DNA from: Pseudomonas sp. BGI-2
Lineage (GTDB): Bacteria; Pseudomonadota; Gammaproteobacteria; Pseudomonadales; Pseudomonadaceae
NCBI RefSeq assembly: GCF_004310295.1
Contig: NZ_SISB01000024.1
Location: forward strand, 1-64,000
Direction: 5' to 3'
DNA length: 64,000 nucleotides
This document shows, piece after piece, positions 1 through 9,600 of the stretch (positions within the stretch are counted from its first letter, which is position 1; the number at the start of each line of letters is the position of its first letter). Made by a program: the position numbers and the translations under genes. The notes under the pieces are model-generated. The model saw only the letters and a program-made list of their open reading frames with translations, made no database searches and was not told the origin of the DNA.

Positions 1-1566
1 TGGTTGTGAGAAAACCATTATGAAAATGGTAGAAACGTGCCTCGTCGCCGGCCTGGGCGAGGATCAGTTCTTCGGGTTCATTGCCGAGGTAAATCGCGGC
101 GCGCGAGAGGCTGTTGTGGATCGCCGGGCGTTCGCTGCTCGGCAGCGGGAAGGTGGTGCGACGGTTTTCGTGGTCGATCCAGATGACGGTGTCGCCGTCG
201 ATGTCCGCCGATGAGATAACGAATGGCTCCAGCCGAATCCGAGGCCGGCGTCGATCTCAGCGGCGCTGGTGCGGTAGAGCCGGGTGAAGGCGAACGGCAG
301 GAGGCCGTCCAGCGAACCGTCGGTGAGGGTCAGCAGTTCTTCGCCGGTGACCATCGATACCGGGCATTTATTGGTGGCGGTTTTATCGACGGAGTCGGCG
401 CTGTCGCCGTTGGGGTTCGTGGCCTGCTTTGAGACGTTGTCGTGGTGTTCATTTTGCTTAAGCGTGGTGTTGCGCTTGGCATCCCAACGCAGTTGCATGC
501 GGCCTTTTTTCAGGCCTGCCGCCACACCGCGTGCGGCAACTTTTTTGTAGCGATCAACGTAAGTAATGAAGCTGTTGATGATGTTGAAGATCGCTTTGAC
601 GAAACCCACGACAGCGTCGACGATCCGGGCGCCGTAGTTGGCAAGGCGCATACCCAAATAGGCAATGCCCGCACCTGCACCCGCAAAAGTCAGGACAACC
701 CCGATCAGAATGTCGATGAGTAGCTGCACTACCACGGTTGAAACAGCTTCGGCAGTTTTACCGGCGATTTCGCTGGGTGGCAGCATCTCCAACCAGAGGC
801 TGGCCGTGCGCAGCAACAGACAGAGGGCCGCTTCATCACTGGCCAGCAGTTGGACCTTTTCCATCGTTGCCGGAAATTTTTCTGCCAGGTCGGCCAGTTG
901 GGCAGCGCCACTCCCCAGGCGGTCAACGAACTTTCGTGGATCCTGGAGAATGTCCGAGAGCAGGCTGATGCTGTCCCACACACCAGTAATCGAGGCCCAA
1001 CTTCCCGCGAGCATGCCGTTACCCGCGGCTGCAAAAGTCGATTGCGACCATTGCGGCTTGAACCCTTCCCACTCGTTTCGCAGCCAACCTTCCAGCTCTG
1101 AGGTCAGGCCATCGTAAGAGGAGAAAAGATCGTCAATTTGAGCCGGGGTCACTTCACTCTGGACATGAACACGGTAGAACTTGCCAGGCACGCCTTTGAA
1201 CTGTCCCTTGCCGTTCTCGCCGAGCGCGACAGGCGTGCTTTCACCGCCATCAACGGCAATCACATCAACCGAAATATTCCCCAACGGAATGTCATAGACC
1301 GATTCAAACTTGCTCTCGATCTCCAGAACTCCGCTTTCCGGACACTGCGCAACACTGGAGAAAAAATCATCGTCACCACTGCTAACCGCCGTCGTGGTGT
1401 TGCCGAGTTTTACAAGCCGCTCCATGTCCATCAGCGACGGCATGTCCGTAGCCCGACTGACCCTGTCCGCATTCCGACTCAAGAAGCCGCCAAGTTGCTG
1501 ACGATACAAACTCAGCGTGTCTTTAAAACCGTCGAGTTCCTGCTCGATCCGTACGATCTGATCCAT
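1..1566 (-). pseudogene. Rhs family T6SS effector, N-terminal part, frameshifted
   Basis: Rhs-type polymorphic toxin, probably delivered on the VgrG encoded just upstream. Residues 1-400 are a long N-terminal region with a hydrophobic helix pair near 277-300, as in Rhs effectors that carry their own membrane-insertion segment; I see no PAAR domain. The DUF6531 entry to the Rhs repeats begins at CPVSMVTGEEL (residues 401-411). After Arg453 (position 208) the reading frame breaks and ends at 64. In the neighbouring frame the protein continues as DIDGDTVIWIDHENRR and stays open to the window edge, exactly what the family has here. Restoring one T in the CGGC-GGAC stretch (between + strand 206 and 207) repairs it. 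The toxin tip lies outside the window. The start overlaps the DUF4123 stop by one base. This is either a true frameshift mutation or a one-base assembly error. Confidence 0.8.
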
Positions 1567-2303
1567 CAGTTCAGCTCCGCCATCAGGTAATCCACCAAGT
1601 CTTGTTTCGGTGCTTGAGGCAGGTCCGGCGTCTGCAGAAAGATCGCGACTTTGTGCCGCAAAACGGGCTCAGAAAACGCCTCAAAAAGATCAGGACGGTC
1701 CTCGCTCAACCACTTCACCAAGTTGTTGATGCGAGTTGTCGCGGACTCGGCGGCGAGGTCTTCGAGCAGCGATTCGGAAACTTCCCACCACGGAAAAACC
1801 CTGGAGGTTTTCAACGCACTGCCGCCAATATCGAGCGACTGCCCATTGATCAAACAACGATCAATCACCGGCAGTAACTGCGCGGCGCTAACGTCGGAAG
1901 AATGAAGAATGGGCAGCAAATAACGCCCATCCCAGAAGCGGAAAAACACCGCATTACCGTTGGGCAAAAGCACTTGAGTGAGGCTGCGCAGATGCTCCCC
2001 CAGCGCTTCTTGAGAGGCAGAACAAACTGCCAACCAACCCCAGTCACGGGACTCGGTCGTGGCGACCCATTCCAGAAACTCACTGCCAGAAGCGACGATT
2101 CCGACATAGGGCATCACCGGTTCCCACTCGGCATAGGCGGTGTCGGCCCAGATCGCGCTCGGCGCTTGCGCCGTGGTCGTGTGTTGCCAGGTGCACAAAG
2201 GCTGCGCAGCACTGGCGCTGCCGAAAATCGCAAACAACTGCTCGCCAGGTTTGAGCGGTTGGCGTTCCAGCCAGGCGTGAGGTGATAAGCGATCAGGCTG
2301 CAC
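1566..2303 (-). CDS. DUF4123 domain protein, T6SS effector adaptor/chaperone
   Basis: Cytoplasmic adaptor of the Tap-1/TEC type, a family that loads a cognate effector onto VgrG. The sequence shows the usual DUF4123 layout: a start-proximal WLERQPL segment, a central WGWL / LLPNGNAVFFRFWDGRYL block and the C-terminal PVLRHKVAIFLQ region. It lies between vgrG and rhs with overlaps on both sides, so the three genes are translationally coupled. Start choice: the longest frame opens at a GTG at 2336 inside vgrG. A GTG at 2303, eight bases after AAGGA, has a far better ribosome binding site and gives 245 aa. The exact start is uncertain; the family call is secure. Confidence 0.82.
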   Translation of the reverse strand: MQPDRLSPHAWLERQPLKPGEQLFAIFGSASAAQPLCTWQHTTTAQAPSAIWADTAYAEWEPVMPYVGIVASGSEFLEWVATTESRDWGWLAVCSASQEALGEHLRSLTQVLLPNGNAVFFRFWDGRYLLPILHSSDVSAAQLLPVIDRCLINGQSLDIGGSALKTSRVFPWWEVSESLLEDLAAESATTRINNLVKWLSEDRPDLFEAFSEPVLRHKVAIFLQTPDLPQAPKQDLVDYLMAELN

Positions 2304-4311
2304 AGACACCGTCCTTACAACGCTCGCATTCCTCACAAAACGGTGCGTCGCTTTGCAGGCTCATGACCTGTGCGGCGCTTAGCAGGGCGGCCGGGGCGGC
2401 GGCGAGTTTCAACGGCGCATTCGGCGACACGGGCGCCGCGGCCATCGGCGGCATCAGTGCGCCGCCGACCTGAATCGGCACACTGCTGAAAATCCCGCCG
2501 GGCCCGATGTTGATCCACTGCCCGCCCGCCTGAATAGTCGCGCTGGCACCGCCATCGATCACCACTTGCTGACCGGCGCTGACATGGAATTGCTGACTGG
2601 CACTCAGCGCCTGGCTGGTCACGCGGATGTGCCGGTCGCCAATCACCACCAAGTGATCATCGAGTTTCACCTCGGCCTGGCGCTGACCGTGGGTGATGCG
2701 TTGTTCGTCGGCCTTCAACTCATGACGAGCAGTGCCGGTGACGACGATGCTGCGTTGGTTATCGACCTGAACCTGCTGATCGTGCAACACGTGCTGCGTC
2801 CAGTTTCGCTGGGCGCGCAGGTAGATTTCCTCGGCGCCTTTGCGATCCTCGATGCGCAATTCGTTGTAACCGCCGCCTCCTGGACTACTCTGGCTGCGGA
2901 AAATGCTGCGGGTCTTGTCGGCGGGCAGATCCAGCGGCACCGGTGTTGCTGCGTTTGGCAGGCAACTCATCACCAGCGGTTTGTCGGCATCGGCGTCGAT
3001 GAAACCCACCAGCACTTCCATGCCGACTCGCGGGATCAGCACGCTGCCGTAATGGTCGTGGGCCCAGCCCGTGGCGACCCGCAACCAGCAACTGGAATGT
3101 TCGTTGAGCTGACCGTCGCGATCCCAGGCGAGCTGAACCTTGACCCGACCGTACTCGTCGCAATGGATTTCGCTGTCGACCGGACCGGTGACCACGGCAG
3201 GTTGGTAGCCGAGCATGCGTGGCTTTTCCGGCCCCAGGGGAGGACGAAACGAAACGTCCCACGGCGTCGCCAGAAAGGTATTGCGATAGCCCTGGAAATC
3301 ATCCGGGTCGTCGCTAGTGGCCGACTCTTCCAGCACTTGCGGCTGTCGGCCACGGTGTTCGATGCCGGTGATCAGCCACAGATCGTTCCATGCCTGACGC
3401 GGGTGCTCGGCGAGGTGCAGGAAATGTCCGCTGACCAAGGCAGAATCGTCGCCACGACCTTCAGCTTGGCGGAAGTCCGCGTTGTGCCTCTCCAGCACTC
3501 GTTGCGTCAGCTGTTTGCCATGCTCGCGATCAGTGAATTGACCGGGAAAGTGGTAGTCCTCCAGCACTGGGCGCTGTTCGCTGTCGACCCGACTTTCAAG
3601 GGAAAGACGCGGTTTCTGGAAGTCGTAATCACGCCGGGTGACCGCCGTGGTCCGGGTCTCCAGCCGTACGTTGAATCGCTTGATGGCCGGCGCATTCGCC
3701 GCCATGCCGCTGCCCGGCAGGTACAGCGTCGACTCGGGCAGACGCGGGAACACCGTTTGATCATCGCCGAACACCAGCAGATGCCCGGCGGGGCTGTGCT
3801 GGAAGTGGTAATGAATGCCGATCTCGGCACACAGCCGCTGGATAAACGCGAGGTCGCTTTCGGCGTACTGCACGCAGTACTCGCGCGGTGAGTAGTCGCT
3901 GCCGAGTTGAAATTCGAACGCATCGCGCTGGATGCCATGGTCTTTGAGGACCTGCGCGATGATCGCCGGCACGCTTTTGTGCTGGAAGATCCGCTGGTTG
4001 ATGCGCTGACCGAGGTAGGCCAGCCGCGGTACGAGACTGATTTGGTAGCCCGTCAGACGTTTCCCGGAGTCGCTTTGACCGACGCGAAAGATCTGACCGT
4101 GTATGCCGCAATCTTGTGCATCGAAACTCAGAAAGGCCTGACGATGCAGCAGGCTTTCGAGCTCGATGTCCGGCCGTTCGCTGACCAGTTCCAGGTCAAA
4201 ACGGTAGGGTTGGCTGATGGCTTCCTTGCCCGTGAACTCAAGCACTTTGAGCTCACTCTGGACGCCGTCGAGGGTCAACGTGAAACGCGGTTGATTGGCA
4301 GGAGCGAACAT
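2293..4311 (-). CDS. vgrG: Type VI secretion system tip protein VgrG
   Basis: 672-aa spike protein that caps the Hcp tube. The N-terminal gp27-like half starts at FTLTLDGVQSELKVLEFTG, the gp5 OB-fold region contains the DEYGRVKVQLAWDRDG motif, and the C-terminal beta-helix has the family's repeated polar strands. A proline/alanine-rich linker follows, then a short tail with four cysteines (C659, C662, C665, C670). The tail is the likely docking point for the DUF4123 adaptor and the Rhs effector encoded immediately downstream. No other T6SS structural gene is in the window, so this is an orphan vgrG island relying on a core cluster elsewhere. Confidence 0.96.
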   Translation of the reverse strand: MFAPANQPRFTLTLDGVQSELKVLEFTGKEAISQPYRFDLELVSERPDIELESLLHRQAFLSFDAQDCGIHGQIFRVGQSDSGKRLTGYQISLVPRLAYLGQRINQRIFQHKSVPAIIAQVLKDHGIQRDAFEFQLGSDYSPREYCVQYAESDLAFIQRLCAEIGIHYHFQHSPAGHLLVFGDDQTVFPRLPESTLYLPGSGMAANAPAIKRFNVRLETRTTAVTRRDYDFQKPRLSLESRVDSEQRPVLEDYHFPGQFTDREHGKQLTQRVLERHNADFRQAEGRGDDSALVSGHFLHLAEHPRQAWNDLWLITGIEHRGRQPQVLEESATSDDPDDFQGYRNTFLATPWDVSFRPPLGPEKPRMLGYQPAVVTGPVDSEIHCDEYGRVKVQLAWDRDGQLNEHSSCWLRVATGWAHDHYGSVLIPRVGMEVLVGFIDADADKPLVMSCLPNAATPVPLDLPADKTRSIFRSQSSPGGGGYNELRIEDRKGAEEIYLRAQRNWTQHVLHDQQVQVDNQRSIVVTGTARHELKADEQRITHGQRQAEVKLDDHLVVIGDRHIRVTSQALSASQQFHVSAGQQVVIDGGASATIQAGGQWINIGPGGIFSSVPIQVGGALMPPMAAAPVSPNAPLKLAAAPAALLSAAQVMSLQSDAPFCEECERCKDGVCAA

Positions 4312-4474
4312 CCGATGTGTCTCTGCAGAATGAAGGCGGGCGATTCTGCATGAGCGACAAGGGGTGTTGAGTGAGGGACAGGAAAATCAGATTTGCCCTA
4401 CTTTTTTAGAGATTTATCCTTCAATAATCTGTGTGTTTGGCTACAGACATTTCCCTCAAACCCACCACCAATCC

Positions 4475-4570
4475 CCTTGTGGGAGCGGGCTTGCTCGCGA
4501 ATGCGATTCCACATTCAGCATTGATGCAAGCTGACCCACCGCTTTCGCGAGCAAGCCCGCTCCCACAAGG
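4475..4570. repeat. REPIN (inverted pair of REP elements)
   Basis: Two inverted copies of the Pseudomonas REP core GGGAGCGGGCTTGCTCGCG flank a variable spacer of about 45 bp. This and the putP terminator are the only structures I see in the 365-bp gap between vgrG and putP. Confidence 0.9.
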
Positions 4571-4599
4571 ATCTTCAACATCTCGGGATTTGCGTAACC

Positions 4600-4638
4600 A
4601 AAAAAAACGGCCCGCCTCCAAAGGAAGCGGGCCGTTTT
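4600..4638 (-). terminator. Rho-independent terminator of putP
   Basis: GC-rich 12-bp stem AAAACGGCCCGC / GCGGGCCGTTTT with an 11-nt loop. On the minus strand it is followed by a T run (the A run at 4600-4607). It lies 39 bp after the putP stop. Confidence 0.88.
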
Positions 4639-4676
4639 CATGTTCGGCGAAAGGTCAGAGCCTCAGCTCATTCCCA

Positions 4677-6161
4677 TCACTTGTTCAGGCGGAAATCAGC
4701 CTCGGCAGCAGCGAAGCGCTGAAGCATGCCGGTAGTCGGCGAGCCCAGTTTGCTGACGAAGTAGATCGCCAGGCTGGCGAAGATGAAACCAGGGATGATT
4801 TCGTACAGACCCAGCAACTCGAAGTGTTTCCACACGATCACGGTGATCGCGCCGACCAGGATGCCGGCCAGTGCGCCGTTGCGGGTCATGTCTTTCCAGA
4901 TCACGGAGATCAGGACAACCGGACCAAAGGCAGCACCGAAACCGGCCCAGGCATAGCTGACCAGACCCAGTACGCGGTTTTCCGGGTTAGCGGCCATCGC
5001 GATGGCGATCAGGGCAACCAGCAGCACCATGGCGCGACCAACCCAGACCAGTTCAACCTGAGAAGCAGTTTTACGCAGGAAGGTTTTGTAGAAGTCTTCG
5101 GTCAGGGCGCTCGAGCACACCAGCAACTGGCAGCTCAGGGTGCTCATGACGGCAGCCAGAATGGCCGACAGCAGTACACCGGCAATCCATGGGTTGAACA
5201 GGATTTTGGCCAGTTCGATGAACACGCGCTCTGGGTTTTCGGTCACAGGACCGGCCAGCTCCGGGTGCGCCGAGAAGTAAGCGATACCGAAGAAACCTAC
5301 AGCGACGGTGCCGCCCAGGCACAGGATCATCCAGGTCATGGAGATACGACGAGCGTTAGCGATCGACTTGACCGAATCCGCCGCCATGAAACGCGCGAGG
5401 ATGTGCGGCTGGCCGAAGTAGCCCAGGCCCCAACCCATCAGCGAAATCACGCCGATGAAGGTGGTGTTTTTCAGCATGTCGAAGTTGCTTGGATCTTGCG
5501 CTTCGATGGCCAGGAACGTGGTGTCGACACCGCCGGTGGCCAGCAGCACGATGATCGGCGTCAGCAACAGGGCGAAGATCATCAGCGTGGCTTGTACGGT
5601 GTCAGTCCAGCTCACTGCCAGGAAACCGCCGACGAAGGTGTAGGCAATCGTCGCCGCAGCACCGGCCCACAGCGCTGTCTCGTAGGACATGCCGAAGGTG
5701 CTTTCGAACAGACGGGCGCCGGCCACGATGCCGGATGCGCAGTAGATGGTGAAGAACACCAGGATCACGACGGCAGAGATAATCCGCAGCAGACCGCTTT
5801 TGTCTTCGAAACGGCTGGAGAAGTAATCCGGCAGGGTCAATGCATCGCCGTTGTGTTCGGTCTGCACACGCAGACGGCCGGCGACGAACAGCCAGTTCAG
5901 GTAAGCACCGACGATCAGGCCGATGGCGATCCAGCTTTCGGACAGGCCGGACATATAGATGGCGCCCGGCAGGCCCATCAACAACCAGCCGCTCATGTCG
6001 GAGGCGCCGGCGGACAATGCAGTCACGACGCTGCCCAGGCTGCGGCCACCCAGAATGTAGTCAGAAAGGTTGTTGGTGGAGCGATAGGCCATGAAGCCGA
6101 TCAGCACCATTGCTGCGATGTAGATCACGAACGTGATCAGTGTTGGATTGCTTACGCTCAT
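4677..6161 (-). CDS. putP: Sodium/proline symporter PutP
   Basis: Inner-membrane Na+/proline symporter of the SSS family, 494 aa with about 13 transmembrane helices. It begins MSVSNPTLITFVIYIAAMVLIG and contains the family signature around ILGGRSLGSVVTALSAGASDMSGWLLMGLP. The ATG at 6161 is preferred over an upstream in-frame ATG at 6212 because the protein then matches the family's usual N-terminus. It is divergent from putA across a 462-bp control region carrying PutA-type operator hexamers, so repression by PutA and induction by proline are expected. Confidence 0.96.
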   Translation of the reverse strand: MSVSNPTLITFVIYIAAMVLIGFMAYRSTNNLSDYILGGRSLGSVVTALSAGASDMSGWLLMGLPGAIYMSGLSESWIAIGLIVGAYLNWLFVAGRLRVQTEHNGDALTLPDYFSSRFEDKSGLLRIISAVVILVFFTIYCASGIVAGARLFESTFGMSYETALWAGAAATIAYTFVGGFLAVSWTDTVQATLMIFALLLTPIIVLLATGGVDTTFLAIEAQDPSNFDMLKNTTFIGVISLMGWGLGYFGQPHILARFMAADSVKSIANARRISMTWMILCLGGTVAVGFFGIAYFSAHPELAGPVTENPERVFIELAKILFNPWIAGVLLSAILAAVMSTLSCQLLVCSSALTEDFYKTFLRKTASQVELVWVGRAMVLLVALIAIAMAANPENRVLGLVSYAWAGFGAAFGPVVLISVIWKDMTRNGALAGILVGAITVIVWKHFELLGLYEIIPGFIFASLAIYFVSKLGSPTTGMLQRFAAAEADFRLNK

Positions 6162-6312
6162 TAAGTTACGCCCTGGCTTTGTTTTTATGTAGCGGCGGCT
6201 GGTGAAACGCACGCAAACGACGACGTTTGACAGACGATTTCAGGTCCCGCGCATTTATGACTGATGTTTCCCCAGGAAAGCCATCAGCCGGTGCACCTGT
6301 CTTTTATGACCG

Positions 6313-6551
6313 GTTGCACCTTGGCCGCGAATGCTATTCAACAAAGCAAATAAGGTGCAACCTGTTTCGTGAGAATAAGTTGCACCTAGTCGGATTTATC
6401 TGAAAAATCCCTGTTTTTGCTCCCTTTTAGGGCAGTCCTAACGGTTTTCTAGAATTAAAAGCACCTAGCAGGTGCGGTACGTTCGTACCGGAATTTATTT
6501 CCTGACGAGCTGCTTATTATTCCGACAAAAAAAGGGTTGCACCCGGTTGCA
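6313..6551. promoter_or_regulatory. put divergon operator array (five GTTGCA sites)
   Basis: The PutA ribbon-helix-helix domain recognises GTTGCA in enteric bacteria. Five exact hexamers are present: 6313-6318, 6356-6361 (reverse orientation), 6379-6384, 6536-6541 and 6546-6551. All lie in the context (G)GTTGCACC. The last two are in tandem exactly 10 bp apart, about one helical turn, and close to putA. Most of the 6162-6623 gap is taken up by this array and by the palindrome at 6475. Confidence 0.85.
6475..6490. promoter_or_regulatory. Perfect 16-bp palindrome in the put control region
   Basis: CGGTACG-TT-CGTACCG is a 7-bp perfect inverted repeat with a 2-bp centre, unrelated to the PutA hexamer. 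It has the shape of a dimeric regulator site, but I cannot name the regulator. Confidence 0.5.
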
Positions 6552-6623
6552 CCTCGACGGTTGCGCGGCTAATCTTGCCGCCAGCTGATGCCACGCGGTC
6601 GTGGCAAACATGAGGATAAAAAT

Positions 6624-9600
6624 ATGGCTACCACCACCCTTGGGGTCAAACTTGACGACCCGACCCGCGAGCGCCTCAAGGCTGCCGCGACCTCAATTGA
6701 TCGCACGCCGCACTGGCTGATCAAGCAGGCAATTTTCAATTACCTGGAAAAACTCGAGGGTGGTGCAACCCTGACCGAGCTGAACGGTTTGACCAAGGAT
6801 TCCGACGACATCGTCGATGCGCCTCTGGATCACGCCCACCAGTGCTTCCTCGAATTCGCCGAAAGCATCCTGCCGCAATCGGTACTGCGCGCCTCGATCA
6901 CCGCCGCCTACCGTCGCCCGGAACCTGAAGTGGTGCCGATGCTGATCGAACAGGCGCGCCTGCCTGCTGCGATGGCCGAAGCCACCAACAAGCTCGCCTC
7001 CTCGATTGCCGAGAAGCTGCGCAATCAGAAGAGCGCCGGCGGCCGTGCCGGAATTGTTCAGGGCCTGTTGCAGGAATTTTCCCTGTCGTCCCAGGAAGGC
7101 GTAGCGCTGATGTGCCTCGCCGAAGCGCTGCTGCGCATTCCGGACAAGGGCACCCGTGACGCGCTGATCCGCGACAAGATCAGCACGGGCAACTGGCACC
7201 CGCACTTGGGCAACAGCCCGTCGCTGTTCGTCAACGCCGCGACCTGGGGCTTGTTGCTGACCGGCAAATTGGTTGCCACCCATAATGAAGCAGGCCTGAC
7301 GTCGTCCCTGAGCCGCATCATCGGCAAGAGCGGCGAGCCGATGATCCGCAAGGGCGTCGACATGGCCATGCGCCTGATGGGCGAGCAGTTCGTCACCGGC
7401 GAAACCATCGCCGAAGCATTGGCCAACGCCAGCAAGTTCGAAGCCAAGGGCTTCCGCTATTCCTACGACATGCTGGGTGAAGCCGCACTCACCGAGCACG
7501 ACGCCCAGAAATACCTGGCCTCGTACGAACAAGCCATCCACTCGATCGGCAAAGCGTCCCACGGTCGTGGGATTTATGAAGGCCCGGGCATTTCCATCAA
7601 GCTCTCGGCACTGCACCCGCGTTACAGCCGTGCACAGTACGAACGTGTGATGGACGAGTTGTACCCGCGCCTGTTGTCGCTGACCCTGCTGGCCAAGCAA
7701 TACGACATCGGCCTGAACATCGACGCCGAAGAAGCCGACCGCCTCGAGCTGTCGCTGGATCTGCTGGAGCGCCTGTGCTTTGAGCCGCAATTGACCGGCT
7801 GGAACGGCATCGGCTTCGTGATCCAGGCTTATCAAAAGCGTTGCCCGTACGTGATCGACTACGTGATCGACCTGGCTCGCCGCAGCCGTCATCGCCTGAT
7901 GATCCGTCTGGTGAAAGGCGCGTACTGGGACAGCGAAATCAAGCGCGCCCAAGTCGAAGGCCTGGAAGGCTATCCGGTCTACACCCGCAAGGTGTACACC
8001 GACGTTTCCTACATCGCGTGTGCTAGAAAACTGCTATCGGTCCCGGAAGTCATCTATCCGCAGTTTGCCACGCACAACGCCCACACCCTGTCGGCCATTT
8101 ACCACATCGCCGGTCAGAACTATTACCCCGGTCAGTACGAGTTCCAGTGCCTGCACGGCATGGGTGAACCACTGTACGAACAGGTTGTAGGCAAAGTTTC
8201 CGAAGGCAAATTGAACCGTCCGTGCCGCGTGTACGCACCGGTCGGCACTCACGAAACGCTGCTGGCGTATCTGGTGCGTCGCCTGCTGGAAAACGGTGCG
8301 AACACTTCGTTCGTCAACCAGATAGCCGATCAGTCCATCTCGATTCAGGCGCTGGTGGCCGATCCAGTGGCCAGCATCGAGCAGATGGCGACGCTGGAAG
8401 GCGGCTTCGGCCTGCCGCACCCGCGTATCCCACTGCCGCGTGATCTTTATGGTGCCGAGCGCGCCAACTCCAGCGGCATCGACATGGCCAACGAACATCG
8501 CCTGGCTTCCTTGTCCTGCGCTTTGCTGGCCACTGCTCACAACCACTGGAAAGCTGCGCCGATGCTCGGTTGCGCGTCCAGCTCCGAAACCCCTGCGCCA
8601 GTCCTCAACCCGTCCGATCTGCGTGACGTGGTTGGTCACGTGCAGGAAGCGACCGTCGAAGACGTCGACAACGCGATCCAGTGCGCCCTGAACGCCGCAC
8701 CGATCTGGCAGGCCACCCCGCCCGCCGAACGCGCCGCGATTCTGGAACGTGCCGCCGATCTGATGGAAGGCGAGATCCAGCCGCTGATGGGCCTGCTGGC
8801 TCGCGAAGCCGGCAAGACCTTCGCCAACGCCATCGCTGAAGTGCGTGAAGCCGTGGACTTCCTGCGTTACTACGCAGTGCAGGCTCGCAACGATTTCACC
8901 AACGACGCCCACCGTCCATTGGGTCCGGTGGTGTGCATCAGCCCTTGGAACTTCCCGCTGGCGATTTTCAGTGGCCAGGTTGCTGCTGCCCTCGCCGCCG
9001 GTAACCCGGTGCTGGCCAAGCCTGCGGAACAAACCCCGCTGGTGGCGGCTCAAGCCGTGCGCTTGCTGCTCGAAGCCGGGATTCCGGAAGGCGTGCTGCA
9101 ACTGCTGCCGGGCCGAGGCGAAACCGTCGGTGCCCGCCTGGTCGGCGACGATCGGGTCAAAGGCGTGATGTTCACCGGTTCCACCGAAGTTGCGCGTCTG
9201 TTGCAACGCAACGTCGCCGGCCGCCTGGATGCACAGGGTCGTCCGATTCCGCTGATCGCTGAAACCGGCGGCCAGAACGCGATGATCGTCGACTCCTCGG
9301 CACTGACTGAACAGGTTGTGATCGACGTGGTGTCCTCGGCCTTCGACAGCGCCGGTCAACGTTGCTCGGCACTGCGTGTGCTGTGCTTGCAGGAAGATTC
9401 CGCTGACCGTGTCATCGAAATGCTCAAGGGCGCCATGGCTGAATGCCGTCTCGGCAACCCAGAGCGCCTGTCCGTGGACATCGGCCCGGTGATCGACGCC
9501 GAAGCCAAGGCCGGCATCGAGAAGCACATCCAGGCCATGCGCGACAAAGGTCGCAACGTGTACCAGGTGGCGATCGCCAACGGCGAAGAAGTCAAACGCG

